A stretch of DNA of 64,000 nucleotides from Paenibacillus_D sp047238105 (GTDB lineage Bacteria > Bacillota > Bacilli > Paenibacillales > Paenibacillaceae), in NCBI RefSeq assembly GCF_047238105.1, contig NZ_JBDFMD010000001.1, positions 2,914,001 through 2,978,000 on the forward strand. Reading direction: 5' to 3'. Of the stretch, positions 16,083 to 27,300 are shown piece by piece (within the stretch, counting starts at the first letter, position 1; each line of letters starts with the position of its first letter). The notes beneath the pieces were generated by a model. The model did not search any database, was not told where the DNA came from, and worked only from the letters and a program-made list of their open reading frames with translations. Position numbers and translations under genes: made by a program.

Positions 16083-17457
16083 AGTTTGTGTACCATGATT
16101 TGGAGTCTATCCAAAACATAAAAAAGTAGGGTATCCTCGGGATTGCTAAGATCACCAAGGAGGAACCCTACTCGATGAATACTATACCCGAAACCATGTA
16201 CAGCAATCTACTTGAAAATTCTGTTACCCAGCTGCTGCAAGAGAAGCTGGAACTTCTCTTGCGAGAAGAAATTAAAAACCACCTGAGCGTCGAACAACCG
16301 CATGTACGCAATAGCCGGAACGGACACTACAAACGAAGCTTCCAGACCCAGCACGGAACAATTCGAGCCTTACGGGTTCCACGCGATCGAAAGGGTACGT
16401 TCCATACTCGTTTGTTTGAGCCGTACCAGCGGCGTGAGGGGTGGTTGGAGGAAACCATCATTCACATGTACAAAGGCGGCATGAGCACGCGGGAGGTCGC
16501 CAAGTTCATTGAGTCTATGTTCGGTACCCACTACTCGCCCACCACGATCAGCAACATCACGCAGACGGTCATGGAAGACATTGAGGCATGGCAGAATCGC
16601 CCTCTGGAGAAGCGGTACTCCGTCATCTATCTCGATGGACTTTACGTCAAACTCAAACGCAACTCGGTCAGCAGTGAAGCCGTGTACTTGGCCATGGGGA
16701 TCGACGAGAGAGGCATTCGTGAAATTCTTGGTTTCTACGTCGGCGGTCACGAAAGCTCAAACGGCTGGCGTGAGGTCCTGAAAGACCTTCAGAAGCGTGG
16801 TGCGACCGAAGTGCTGCTCGGTGTGTTTGACGGCTTACCCGGCCTGGAGGAAGCCTTTCAGGAAATCTATCCGATGGCTGACGTCCAGCACTGTATCGTC
16901 CACAAAGTGCGGGCGACGTTCCCCAAAATCCGTGTCGCAGACAAAACCGAATTTCTCGCTGACCTCAAGCAAGTGTACTCGGCCATTGATGGCGATGTGG
17001 CACGCGCGGTCTTTGAAGGATTCAAGGAGAAGTGGCGCAAGCAATACCCAAAAGAGGTGAAGTCTTGGGAGGAACAGCTGTCAACACTTCTGACCTTTTA
17101 CAAGTATCCCGCGCTCACCTGGCCTGCCATCTACACGACCAACCCGATTGAGCGAATGAACAAAGAACTCCGCAAACGCCTTAAGCCAATGAATAGCTTG
17201 ACCAACATTGAAGCAGCCGAAAAGATTATTTACTTGCAGGCGACGGATTACAATGAAAAATGGTGCGGTAGAGCCATACGAGGCTTCGTTGATTCCGACA
17301 CGAAAGCCGCGTTTGATACCATGTACCGTGAGCGGTATGCCAGAGGATCGAGCGACAAGCACTAGCCTCCCGCGCCTTCGCTTGGGCTACACTCGCCACC
17401 AGAACGACAACCTATATACCACCCATCGTCCCGATGGATAATCTTACTACACAAACT
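16083..17457 (+). mobile_element. IS256-family insertion sequence
   Basis: About 1.37 kb carrying one intact transposase gene. The ends share a short inverted repeat: AGTTTGTGTA at 16083-16092 and its complement TACACAAACT at 17448-17457, with weaker matches inward (GATT). I see no clear 8-9 bp target duplication at the flanks; either the exact ends lie a few bases away or the duplication has been lost. The limits given are therefore approximate. Confidence 0.8.
16175..17365 (+). CDS. IS256-family transposase
   Basis: DDE transposase of 396 residues that moves the surrounding element. The catalytic triad is visible and intact: Asp154 in YLDGLYVKLKR, Asp219 in VFDGLPGLEEAF and Glu326 in TNPIERMNKELRKR, along with the family's C/H-type ADVQHCIVHKVR segment. 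The N-terminal region (GHYKRSFQTQHGTIRALRVPRDRKG) is the DNA-binding part. The ATG follows AAGGAGG. Codon use is less GC-rich than in neighbouring genes, consistent with arrival by transfer. It looks full-length and could be active. Confidence 0.95.
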   Translation: MNTIPETMYSNLLENSVTQLLQEKLELLLREEIKNHLSVEQPHVRNSRNGHYKRSFQTQHGTIRALRVPRDRKGTFHTRLFEPYQRREGWLEETIIHMYKGGMSTREVAKFIESMFGTHYSPTTISNITQTVMEDIEAWQNRPLEKRYSVIYLDGLYVKLKRNSVSSEAVYLAMGIDERGIREILGFYVGGHESSNGWREVLKDLQKRGATEVLLGVFDGLPGLEEAFQEIYPMADVQHCIVHKVRATFPKIRVADKTEFLADLKQVYSAIDGDVARAVFEGFKEKWRKQYPKEVKSWEEQLSTLLTFYKYPALTWPAIYTTNPIERMNKELRKRLKPMNSLTNIEAAEKIIYLQATDYNEKWCGRAIRGFVDSDTKAAFDTMYRERYARGSSDKH

Positions 17458-17487
17458 TCTTGACGCTACCAACGGGAGCTGGTCCTA

Positions 17488-17614
17488 CGGACACACGATC
17501 CGTTATGTGCTGGTTTTGTGCTCGTGAAACGCCTTTTTTAGATCGATAACGTATCCTCTGTCCGTAAATCGAGCTAAAAATACGTTCCTGCACGAAATAA
17601 AAGCTACTGTGTCC
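17488..17614. repeat. Dispersed palindromic repeat cluster, copy A
   Basis: Three related units in alternating orientation: CGGACACACGATCCGTTAT at 17488-17506, its imperfect inverse ATAACGTATCCTCTGTCCG at 17546-17564, and another inverse unit ending CTGTGTCC at 17594-17614. The order and spacing match copy B at 45334-45460. The first two units could pair to form a long stem. Non-coding by appearance. Confidence 0.8.
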
Positions 17615-17636
17615 TTTCGTGGGCCGAACACCACGA

Positions 17637-17747
17637 TCAAGAATTGCGTTTTTCTTCAGACTCTTCGAATTTGAGGTCCTCATGAGCGGGGTTTTCAGGA
17701 GCTTCGTCCAGGCCGTAGAGGTCTTTCAATGTGCGATCGGTTGCCAT
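17637..17747 (-). CDS. Possible 36-residue acidic protein
   Basis: Minus-strand ORF reading MATDRTLKDLYGLDEAPENP, then AHEDLKFEESEEKRNS. Thirteen of the 36 residues are Asp, Glu or Asn-rich acidic context, and codon use resembles the host genes. The ribosome site is weak (GAGAG about 13 bases upstream). It lies between the repeat cluster and the lipoprotein gene. It could be a genuine small protein or the remnant of a larger gene; no family recognised. Confidence 0.4.
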   Translation of the reverse strand: MATDRTLKDLYGLDEAPENPAHEDLKFEESEEKRNS

Positions 17748-17965
17748 TTCATGTGCACTCTCGTCCGATGATCTTACCTATCCTATTTATCCCATTTTTT
17801 CAGTTTGAAACAGCGCTCCTGTGCAGAAAACGTACATCCCGGTTCAATTTGCACATAAAAGCATCCCAAAAGCGCCTGGCGGTCTCCCGCCGCGCCCCCA
17901 GCCCCCGCCCACTCCGTCGAAATGACGGTAGCAGACGGGGGCTGGCTGATGCGCGGATGACAGGC

Positions 17966-18523
17966 TTATTTTAGCTCAAAGACCAGCTCTCCATTGGCGT
18001 CATAGGCTTCAAAACCGTAATTGCCCTGCTCCTCCAACTGCTCATCTGGCGCTTTTAAGTAATACCATAAGCGGTAGTCATACCGTGTATCCACGATACG
18101 CGCCTCATAGGCTTGTCCTTCTTGAACCATCACCATGCGTGCGATCGCCTCATCCCAGACAAGACCGTAAGCGAGGTGATGCTTCGCAACTGCACGCTGC
18201 TGCTGATCCCGTTCACGGAAAAAATGAAACGACCAAGTGAAGGGAAAACTATGATCTTTTGACATCGTGGCCCGGTTCTGGAGCGTCCATGCTCCATCGT
18301 GGAGCTTCAGGTAGTCCACATTGACAAACGCTTCATCATCATACACAGCAAGCGCCTCTTCGATGTCCGGCAACGGGATCTCCTGGATGACATGGTTAAC
18401 CGAAGCCTCCGACTCCTCCAGCTTCTCTTCAATGGTCATCGTTCCTTTGGGAGGCTCTATGTCGAGCTCGCATCCCAGACAAAAAAGCATCAGTAAAAGC
18501 ATCACAAATGCCAGTCTATTCAT
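17966..18523 (-). CDS. Lipoprotein encoded with the two-component system
   Basis: A 185-residue secreted lipoprotein: signal LAFVMLLLMLFCLGC with Cys18 as the acylation site, then a short acidic linker and an alpha/beta domain with several Trp and Tyr residues (FPFTWSFHFFRER, YDYRLWYYLK). The ATG at 18523 follows ATAGGAGG; the frame continues upstream into the kinase gene but without a ribosome site. It starts 10 bp after the histidine kinase stop on the same strand, so it is the third gene of the regulator-kinase operon. An accessory role in signal sensing is inferred from position only. Confidence 0.8.
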   Translation of the reverse strand: MNRLAFVMLLLMLFCLGCELDIEPPKGTMTIEEKLEESEASVNHVIQEIPLPDIEEALAVYDDEAFVNVDYLKLHDGAWTLQNRATMSKDHSFPFTWSFHFFRERDQQQRAVAKHHLAYGLVWDEAIARMVMVQEGQAYEARIVDTRYDYRLWYYLKAPDEQLEEQGNYGFEAYDANGELVFELK

Positions 18524-18533
18524 GTACAACCTC

Positions 18534-20561
18534 CTATACCAAGGGCAGGTCGATCGACAGCTGGCAGCCCTCAGGCGCGCCATCCGAGCCTCGGGCGGAG
18601 CCGATCGACACCTCCCCGCCCAGCAGCTCCACCCGCTCCATCATCGAGCTGAGGCCGAAGCCGGGGACAGCTTCGCCGAACGGCTTGCCGTCGCTGACGA
18701 GCCGGAACTGCAGCATACCGTCTTCGACTTGCAGAGCAAAGCGGGCCTCCGAGCAGCGTCCGTGGCGTATGGCATTCGTCAGCCCTTCCTGCAGCGCGTG
18801 ATAGAGCGTCTGCTCGGTCAGCCTGCCCAGCTCCAGATCGTCCGGCAACGAGATGTCAGCATCTACCCGGATCTCCATTGTATCCTCCGTATACTGCAGC
18901 AGCTCCCGCAGCGACGCTTCCAGCGACAGCGGCTGCACCTCGTCCGACTTCATCAGCCGGACGGTCCGGCGGATGTCGTCCAGCCCTTTGCGCACCAACC
19001 CGCTCAGCAGATCCAGCTTCTCCAGCGGCATCGCTTCGTCCCGCTCCGCCAGCCGCTTCGTCGCTTCCAGCTGTACGATTGCCGCCGTCAACGTGTGGCC
19101 CACCCCATCATGCATCTCATAAGCGATCCGGTTCCGCTCCTCGAGCACTGACATCTCGGCCAGCGTCTCCGCTTTCTCCCGCAGCGTCACAGCCAGGGTC
19201 CGGTTCGCCTTCTCCAGCTCCGCAGTCCGTGTCTCGACCAGCCCCTCCAAGTTGCGGTGGAATAGAGCCAGCTCCTGATGCTTGGCCAGCAGCTCCGCCG
19301 CGCTGCGCTCGGCCTCCAGGTGGATCCGACGCATCCTGTTGATCATGAACATGACCATGCAAATCATAAACAGCAGCAGGGCGTTGGGGAGCAGCCCCTC
19401 GAATACACGATACAGGTAAGGCCGGGTGTTCAGCAGCTGGGTGAGCAGTCCCGGGAACATCGAAGCTCCCAGACTGACCAATGCGCATAGTGTAAAAGTC
19501 CAATAGCCCCTCATTAGCCAGACCTGCTCCGCCCGCTGGTCATGCGGCTGCCTGGCCGCGCGCCAGGAACGATTAAACAAATAGGTGACCGCCGCGAACC
19601 TTGCCAGTGCGTAAGTGATGACTGCGAATCCAGCAAAAGCAATCATCGCATGGGCATCCGGCGCTACGGCTCTGAACAGCTGAGGCAGCCAAATTGCAAT
19701 ACTGAGCACCAGCATCAAATATAGTGCGCTCGCCAGATGGAAGGTCCGACGAAGCCTTCGGTTGGCTGGATACAGTGCGGCGGCATAGAAGCTGGTGCAC
19801 GCCCAGATCGCTATCGGCGTCAGCAGCTCCTGCCAGTAATACAGCTCCAGCATCGGCACGAACCACTGCAGCGAGCGGCATGACAGTAGAAATGCCCCTC
19901 CGATGGCGGCGGCAAACAGTGCAAACCAGCCATATAACGTCTCCCGGCGTCTGAGCGCGAGCACCAAGCTTACAAGACCGGTCGTCATGCTGAGCAAGCC
20001 GTATATGAGATAAGAGAGCTCAGCGTGCAGCAGCGCATACAGCATCTGATCCAGCTCTCCGGCCAGCACCAGATCATGGCCGTATAGCGTCTCGCCGTCC
20101 CACTCCGCCCGGATCAGCAGCTGCTGTCCCTGGGCTTCTCCGGTCACCGGTACCGGATGCATCGACTTCAGCGGGTTGATATACTTCAGCCTACCGTCAA
20201 CATTGAACTGGTACAGCGGCTCGCCAGCCAGCCAGACCTCGAAGCGGCTCATCTGCGAGAACACCAGATACGGGCTGCGCCACGGGAGCTCCGGCAAGCT
20301 GCGCTGCAGCCATACGACGCCCGCATAATCGTCCAGCGCCGCCCGGGCCCCGGCATCCAGCGGCTGCCACTCTCCTGCCGCCGGCTGCTGCGGCCCCCAG
20401 CCCACCTCCCAATCCCGTGCCAGGGCTGCAAAGGACTCCCGCTCCCTGTCCATCCGGCTGTCCTGGTCAATCAACAGCGAGGGAAGGAAGGTGCAGAAGA
20501 CAATCACGCATAGCAGCAGCCACGCAGCGAGCGACCAGCGTTCCCGGATCCAGGCCTTCAA
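18534..20561 (-). CDS. Membrane sensor histidine kinase (NarX/HisKA_3 type)
   Basis: Sensor kinase of 675 residues. A first membrane segment (about 11-31) and an extracellular domain (to about 175) precede seven or so membrane spans (about 178-400), the 7TMR-DISM layout. A coiled-coil linker follows, then the HisKA_3 domain with His484 in EERNRIAYEMHDGVGHTL and an ATPase domain with the asparagine box EGLTNAIRHG and GFGLSSMMERV. Partner is the NarL-type regulator whose gene overlaps its start by four bases (ATGA). The signal is unknown; the exported lipoprotein immediately downstream may help sense it. Confidence 0.93.
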   Translation of the reverse strand: MKAWIRERWSLAAWLLLCVIVFCTFLPSLLIDQDSRMDRERESFAALARDWEVGWGPQQPAAGEWQPLDAGARAALDDYAGVVWLQRSLPELPWRSPYLVFSQMSRFEVWLAGEPLYQFNVDGRLKYINPLKSMHPVPVTGEAQGQQLLIRAEWDGETLYGHDLVLAGELDQMLYALLHAELSYLIYGLLSMTTGLVSLVLALRRRETLYGWFALFAAAIGGAFLLSCRSLQWFVPMLELYYWQELLTPIAIWACTSFYAAALYPANRRLRRTFHLASALYLMLVLSIAIWLPQLFRAVAPDAHAMIAFAGFAVITYALARFAAVTYLFNRSWRAARQPHDQRAEQVWLMRGYWTFTLCALVSLGASMFPGLLTQLLNTRPYLYRVFEGLLPNALLLFMICMVMFMINRMRRIHLEAERSAAELLAKHQELALFHRNLEGLVETRTAELEKANRTLAVTLREKAETLAEMSVLEERNRIAYEMHDGVGHTLTAAIVQLEATKRLAERDEAMPLEKLDLLSGLVRKGLDDIRRTVRLMKSDEVQPLSLEASLRELLQYTEDTMEIRVDADISLPDDLELGRLTEQTLYHALQEGLTNAIRHGRCSEARFALQVEDGMLQFRLVSDGKPFGEAVPGFGLSSMMERVELLGGEVSIGSARGSDGAPEGCQLSIDLPLV

Positions 20562-21229
20562 TACGCATCCTCCAGAAGCAAGTCTTTGAGCATGGCTATC
20601 GCCGTCTGCCGATCGCTGGTGCCCAGCTTGTTGTAGATGACGCTGATGTAGTTGCGGACCGTCCCTTCGCCCATGAAGAGCAGCGAGGCGATCTGCCGAT
20701 TGCTGTAGCCCTCGACCATCAGGACGATAATCTTGCGCTCGCGCTCCGTGAACACATAGCCGCCCGACTTCAGCTTCGCCTCATCGAGCGAGTCCGCCCG
20801 TTCTTCCGAGAGCACGGACAGCTTCGCCGCGAGCTTGGAGGCAATCGCCGCCGGCAGCATCACCACTCCGTTCATCGCCTCGCGGATCGTCTGCACGATG
20901 ACCCGGGAGGGCATGTCTTTGAGCAGAAAGCCGTCCGCCCCGCCCGCCATCGCATCGACGATGAATCGGTCCTCGGCGAACGTCGTGAGCATCAGCACCA
21001 CTGTGCCGGGCAGCTCCCGCTTGATCCGCTTCATCGCCTCGATGCCGTCCAGCACGGGCATTTTGATATCCATCAGTACGACATCGGGCTTGTGTTCCTT
21101 GGCCGCCTGCAGCGCCTCTGCCCCATTGGCGCAGATGCCTGCGATCCGCAACCCGTCCTCCAGCTGGAGGATGGTCTGCAGCCCTTCCCGTAGCAACCGC
21201 TGATCGTCCACGATGAGGATCGAAATCAT
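20558..21229 (-). CDS. NarL/LuxR-type response regulator
   Basis: DNA-binding regulator of 223 residues. The receiver domain (about 3-118) has the acidic pair Asp8-Asp9 and the phosphorylation site Asp54 in VVLMDIKMP. The C-terminal LuxR helix-turn-helix (about 155-220) reads FTERERKIIVLMVEGYSNRQIA...EGTVRNYISVIYNKLGTSDRQTAI. The ATG at 21229 (MISILIVDDQ) follows AGGGGA. First gene of the regulator / kinase / lipoprotein operon. The giant vWA gene ends 133 bp upstream on the same strand, separated by a hairpin, so read-through from it is possible. Confidence 0.94.
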   Translation of the reverse strand: MISILIVDDQRLLREGLQTILQLEDGLRIAGICANGAEALQAAKEHKPDVVLMDIKMPVLDGIEAMKRIKRELPGTVVLMLTTFAEDRFIVDAMAGGADGFLLKDMPSRVIVQTIREAMNGVVMLPAAIASKLAAKLSVLSEERADSLDEAKLKSGGYVFTERERKIIVLMVEGYSNRQIASLLFMGEGTVRNYISVIYNKLGTSDRQTAIAMLKDLLLEDAY

Positions 21230-21324
21230 GTTCCCGTCCCCTTCTATCTTCAGATATCCCATCATTTAACATTGCGTTGATAAGAGTGTAGCAGATGCCG
21301 CCATCATCGTACAGAGCCGTTCGA

Positions 21325-21352
21325 AGGCGCCGCCTGGCTGACGACGGCGCCT
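21325..21352 (-). terminator. Hairpin after the giant vWA gene
   Basis: Arms AGGCGCCG and CGGCGCCT just downstream (minus strand) of the vWA gene stop. There is no T run, so termination is uncertain. Confidence 0.4.
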
Positions 21353-21362
21353 CCGCGATCGA

Positions 21363-24300
21363 TTATGGTGTCGAGGCCGCCCCGCCTCGCGGACCCGGCG
21401 GCCCCTGCTTCTTTTTCTGCGGCGGCTCTGCCTGCTTGAAGTAATAAGCCGCCCCGGCATTGAAGCCCTGGGCAAAACCGATAATATCAGCGCCCCAGTC
21501 CCTTTTTTTGCCCATCTGTGTCTCTTCGATCATTTTGGCCAGATAGTCGAACTCCTTATTGACCAGTTTGAGCTTCAGCGGACCGATGCTGTACTCCAGC
21601 TTCGGCAGATCTTTGTTGCTCATCATCCCGCCCAGCACTTCACCGAGCCCATACGTGTACATTTTGGCCGCATTGATAATCTGCTCGTAATCATCCAGCT
21701 CCAGCGCGTACGCGCCGACGCTCCAGACCGCGCTGCTGACGCCGATGAATGCGCCCGCCATGAAAGCCAGATAGTCGTCGCCGACCGGCGAGACTTTCTC
21801 CATCTGCATCAGATACTCCGCAAACCCGCCATGCTCGCCTGTATCCAGCACCGAGATCGTCTCGTACGTCACCGGATCGATCTCCAGCCAGGCCCAGCGT
21901 GATTCGCCGCCGATCAAGGATGGCTGGTCCGGCACCAGGAATGCCTTCATCGATGTGCGTGCACGCTCGATCAGCGTCTCGGGGAGCGCCATCTGTTCCA
22001 TATGGACGAGATCGGACTGGCGGTTGCTGTAGAGGCTCAGGAACAACTTCGTATCGTCGGGACTTTCCATCCAGATATCCATAAAATCCGTTTTGTTGCC
22101 CGGCAGCGCCGCTCCTTCGAGACGGGAGGCGAACAATCCGCTGGCGATATGAAACGCCGCTCTCGCATCTTCGCTGCCCGCATGCAGCCTGCCGCCGGTC
22201 TGCTGCAGGTCGATGCTTGTGTGCAGCTCGGCGCCCTTGTCCGGTCTGCGGACCGTGACGACGATGACCCGCTCCTTGTCCGTCCGCCCCGATACGACCT
22301 CCAGGCTCTCGGCCAGCTCGCGCTCATAGGCCGTCTGATTGGTCACGAACCGGTACAGGATATGGCGCGTATACCACCGCAGGGCAGAGGCGTCATCCGG
22401 CTTGCCCGCCTGGCTGTAATCGCGGTCTGCGGCTCGCTGGAGCGTAGCAGCCGCAGTCTCGGGGAGATCCGGCAGATTGACCGCAATTGTATGAAACACA
22501 CCGTCGATCGACTCGCCCGGCTTCAGCTTCGTCTCGTGCACCCGCATCTCTCCGGGCAGCTGCACCTCGATCCGAACGCCGACGATCGTGTTCGTGCTGG
22601 TATCCACGGCCTGCTTGCCGATCAACTGCAGCGTCTCGTTCTCCATCACTGCAGTATAGAGCTTGCCCGAAGCCCCCGCCCGGATATCGAGCGGCTCGTT
22701 GCCGAGCTGATCCAGGCGCAGCGAGGCGTCCAGCACGAGTACCTCCTCTACGGCAGACTCAGGCACATCGCCTCCCCCGCCGCCGCCCAGCACGTCGCCG
22801 ATACTGCCGGTGATGCCGCCAGTAGCGCCGCCCATCCCCCGTTCGCCTTGCGGCTGCACCAGATAAGTTACGCGGATCGACCGCTCGACAGTCGTCAGAG
22901 CCTGCACGTCCTGTGAGCCCGGGTAATACAGCAGACCGCCCAGCTCGGATAGATCCTTCATGAACGGGACGACGAAGATACGCGGCTCGCCCGTCTCGTC
23001 CTCATAGGCCCAGGCCGGGAGATATTCGGCCTTGATCTCCTCAACCCCGCTCAGCTCGAGCAGTGCTTCTCTGCCTTCTGCAGTCAGCTTCACCTGACGC
23101 AGCGCCGGTACCGTCCCAAGCTTGGATAGCAGCCCGCCCGTCAACCGGGCCAAATCGCCTTCGGTGCCCCAGCCCTGAGTCAGGACCGCCTCGGGAGAGT
23201 GGCGGTACGCATAGTACGGATCGGATGAAGGGAGCCACCTCACCTCCTCCAAGAGCGACTGCATCTGCTCCATCGTCTTCACCTCAGCCAGCTGGCGCAG
23301 CCCATGCAAGACCGGCAGCGGCGCCGGCACCTGACCCGGCCGTTCGCGGCCTTCATCCAGCCCGGCGAGTTGGAGAGCCTCCCGCTCGGCATCGGCCGAG
23401 ATCCGCGCCCGGTGCTGGCGGATCGCCTCGGTCAGCGCAGTCGACAAGGCGATATCGAACGCCTGATCCTGCGGGAGGGTGACGTGCTTGACCAACAGCC
23501 CGGGCTCCGGATAATCGTCCTGCCCGAGTGGCAGCCGGAGCTCGCCGAACAGCTCGGAACGGAGCGTCCAGCTGCGATCTCCCGCTCCGGCCGGCAGCGC
23601 GAAGACGAGCAGACCGCGCCGCGAGGTGCCATCGAAGACGGCCCAGTCCGGACCGATCCCGAGCACCAGCTCATCGGTGATTCCGTCGGGACGCAGCCCA
23701 TCCGCCGCTTCCCCGCCTTCCGGCACCAGCAGGAAGGTCTCGCGAAACCCGGAGACGCCTTCGCCGTCAGCGAGATCGGTAAGCGTCACATCCGCCACGA
23801 TATAGTCCCCCCGGCTCGACTCGATGTCCTGGATCCGGGAGAAGGCGTGGACCCGCAGCTTGACCCCATTGCCCTGGTAGACTGTCTCGCCTGCGGCGGA
23901 CTGCACGGCTGCAGGCGCCTGCCCGCTGACCGGCAGGACGGCCGCGCCGCCGAACAGATCGACATACAGCTCCGACGGCGTCTGCCGCAGCGCCGCAGGG
24001 ATCTGGAACGCAAGCCTCGTCTTGTTCGTCGAGCCCGGCGCCAGCGTGACCTGCCGCAGCAGCCCGTGCGGGAGCAGCGCTGTACCAGTATGGACCGGTA
24101 TGAGGAACGGGCCTTTGCCGGTCGTCATCCGCAGATAGAAGCGCTCCTGCGGATCAAGCTTCAGCTGCGCCTGCACCGCGGACGCCAGCTCCCCCTCCAG
24201 CACCTTGAACAGACTCGTCTCCGGCTTGAGCTGGACCGGTCCGAGGCTGTCCTGGTCGCTCGCAGCTGTCAGCTTCAGCCGGAACGTATCAGACAGCTTG

Positions 24301-27300
24301 CCTTCCGCCGTCGTCGGCAGCGCCGCCAGCTCGACCTCGGGCCGCTCCGCACGACCGGTCAGAGGCAAGGTCAGATGACCGTTATTGGTGTCGTAGAAAT
24401 GCAGCGCCGCCTGCTCCATCCGCTCATCCGGCACCAGGAAGACCAGCATCCCGCGCAGCGCTTCACCCGATCCCAGCGTCACGCCGCTCTCGCCCGGTGG
24501 CGCCAGCGGCGTCTCGGCCAGCCAGGTCGCGGTGGAGGCGGGGTAGCTGCCTGCACCATTAGTCTGCAGGAAGAAGTGGGAGGCAAAGTCAGGGATGACA
24601 TATGCCGCTCCCTTGGCCTGCGTGCTCCTCAGCTCCATGTCGACCGCTGCGAAGATGCGGCCTGCAGGCGCATCCACCCCGCCCAGCCGTTTCAGGAACA
24701 GCAGCTCCCGTGCCGACCATGCCATCACCTTGTTCTCCGCTTTGGCATCCAGGGGCATCCGCTTGAGGATCTTCACCTCCTGGCCGGGCAGATCGCTGCC
24801 ATACAGCAGCGAGGCCGCGCCGGATTCGTACTGGGCGATCTTGCCGACCGACTCGTAGCTGATCGTCTGCAGCAAAGCCTTGTTGTCTTCGCTTGTCTGC
24901 ATGGGAAGATCAGCCAGAGTGCTTGCGGCGTAAGCGCGCGTCTCCCCGTTGACAGCCGGGCTGGTAACCGCCAGCGACAAAGCCACCTTCTCGGCAGGAC
25001 GCTCCTGTACCTTGGCGAGCACCTCTTCGAATGCCTCTGCGAGCACCGCCGGATCCTCCGAGATAACATACGAGCCGCCGGATTTCTCTGCCGCCCACCG
25101 GAACGCTTCTTCGTCGTCCTCTGTCCCCATACCTACCCAGAGAACCTGTATGCCTTCTTCCTTGATCGCCGACAGCAGCTGCTCGAAGACGGCCTTCTGC
25201 TCCGGCTCGACGTCCAGCGCGGCATCGGTCAGATAGACGACGACCCGCTTGTCGGAAGGGATCTTGCTCAGCGACCGGTAGGTCCGGTACGTCGAATTGA
25301 AGATATCCGTACCGCCCCCCGCTCGCAGCAGACCGAGCGATTGCAGCAGCTCCGGCTTGCGGCTCGTGAACATCTGCTCGAACGAGATCTCGGAGGAAAA
25401 ACTTACCAGCTGCATCAGACTGTTGTCCGGCGCCTGGCTGATGAAGTCGTGGAACAGCGCCTGCATCTTATCGATCCGGTAAGCGCCGTTGCCGCTCTCA
25501 GGCTCGACATCCATCGAGCCGCTGACGTCCAGCGTCAGCGAGACGACCGGGACATCGGAGGGCGCCTGCTTCTTCGGCCGCTGGTAGGTCGCTTCGTACC
25601 GGTTGCCCAGTCGGTCGCGGATCGCCGAGAACACATGGTCCAGCGCAGCCGTGTCGTCTGCCGCATAATAGGTGCCGTCGGACAAGGCCGCCAGCTCCAA
25701 CAGCGTCGAAGCATCGTGCCCGGGTCCGAACCCGATCGTGTAGAGCGGGATGCCGGAAGCTTGCACGGCCTGCACCACTTCATCCTTGCTCGCCTTGCTG
25801 CCGGTCCCTTTCTTCTCGACGTCGCTGTCTACGCCGTCACTGAAGACGACCACCGTCGGACGCTCCTTCTCCTGCAAGAGATCCACCGCACGGATGATGG
25901 CATCGTACAGCGTCGTATTGCCTTTGGCCTTGACCTGAGACAGACCGGCGAGCACCTCCTGCTTGGTCGTCCCCTCCAGTACCTGCACCTGCGAGTCGAA
26001 ATCGATGACCCGGATATGCGTATCATCCGGCAGTCCCTGGATGAAAGCACGGGCGGCACCCAGCACCTGCGTCATCGACTTCGCCATCGAGCCGGAGGAA
26101 TCCAGCGCCAGCACGACACTCGGCGGCGTCTGCAGCCGCTCCAGCTTGACGAGCTTGCCAGGCTGCCCGCCTTCCAGGATCTCCACATCTTTAGCGGCGG
26201 GAACGAACTGCCGGTTCTGGCTATCTAACAGCATGAAGCGGACAGTCGCCGTGTCTCCCTGCTCGCTGACGGATTCGATCTTGAGCTCACTGTCCGCGCC
26301 GCTGGCGTCGCCCCGCTCCGCCGTGCGGTAGCTGCCCGCGATGAGCGGCTTCATATCCAGCTCCGTCATCTCGCCCGCACTGACAGGAATCAAGCGTGAG
26401 CGCAGCGGCGCGCTGCCGCCCGGATGGCCGTCCTGCTCCACTACGATATTCCAGTAGCCTGGCGGGAGCCAGAACAGCGTATCGCCCTCCGGCGTCCGGT
26501 CGCCCGTCAGACTGAGCTCCGGATGCTGCAGCGCCACTCCGGGGGACGCCTCGACTTTGATGCTGCCGAGCTGCTCCCCCTTTACCTTCAGCGCACCAAG
26601 CCTCTCACCATCCCGGACCGGCTGCAGCTCTCCCGTCTCTTCCAGCGTGATGCCAATCTCGCCCGGCTCGCTTGCTGCGCTCCAGGTCATCCTCCACAGC
26701 AGCGGAACCGAGGTCTCCTGCGGCAGGTCGCCCAGCACGTAATCCCGCGTCTTTATCGCATCCAATGTCCGGCTGTAGCTGAGATCCCGGCGGAATTGGC
26801 CTTGGACATAACTGCCTTTGCCCGTCAGTTGGAGCTGCCCCTCACCCAGCGATACCTTCAGGCTCTGATACCGCCGGTTCTCATTGTTCGTAACGAAATA
26901 CAGCTCGGATGTCTCGTAGTCCCCGGTCAGAGCGGTCACGGTCTGGCCGGCCTGCAATCGCAGCTCCTTGAACACCGTGAGACGGTATCCCGAGCCGCCC
27001 TCTGCAGCGATCGCCCACCAGTCTGCACCTTCTGTGTCGCGGGCATGGACGAGCCATTGCTGCTCCTGAACTCCGCGATAGAACGACGCATCCAGCTCTA
27101 CGGCGTATGCGATCAGATCGTCGATCGGATCGTTCTCCTGATCCTTCCATTCGACCTCCAGCTCCCACTTCTCCCCCGCCGTCAACCGGCTCATCTCCCG
27201 GTTGTCCGGGTCGATATAGCGCAGCTCCTGCTGTTGATTGGTCAGGTAGGTCACCGATTGATAGCCGCTCTGGCTGCCGAACGGATTGATGTAAGGGATG

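Noticed and set aside
17447..17683. 78-residue minus-strand ORF over repeat copy A
   Set aside because: It spans the palindromic repeat, has no ribosome site, and its composition looks non-coding.
23304..26228. 974-residue plus-strand ORF
   Set aside because: Antisense shadow of the giant vWA gene; Arg/Gln/Leu-rich composition typical of a shadow in GC-rich DNA, with no ribosome site.
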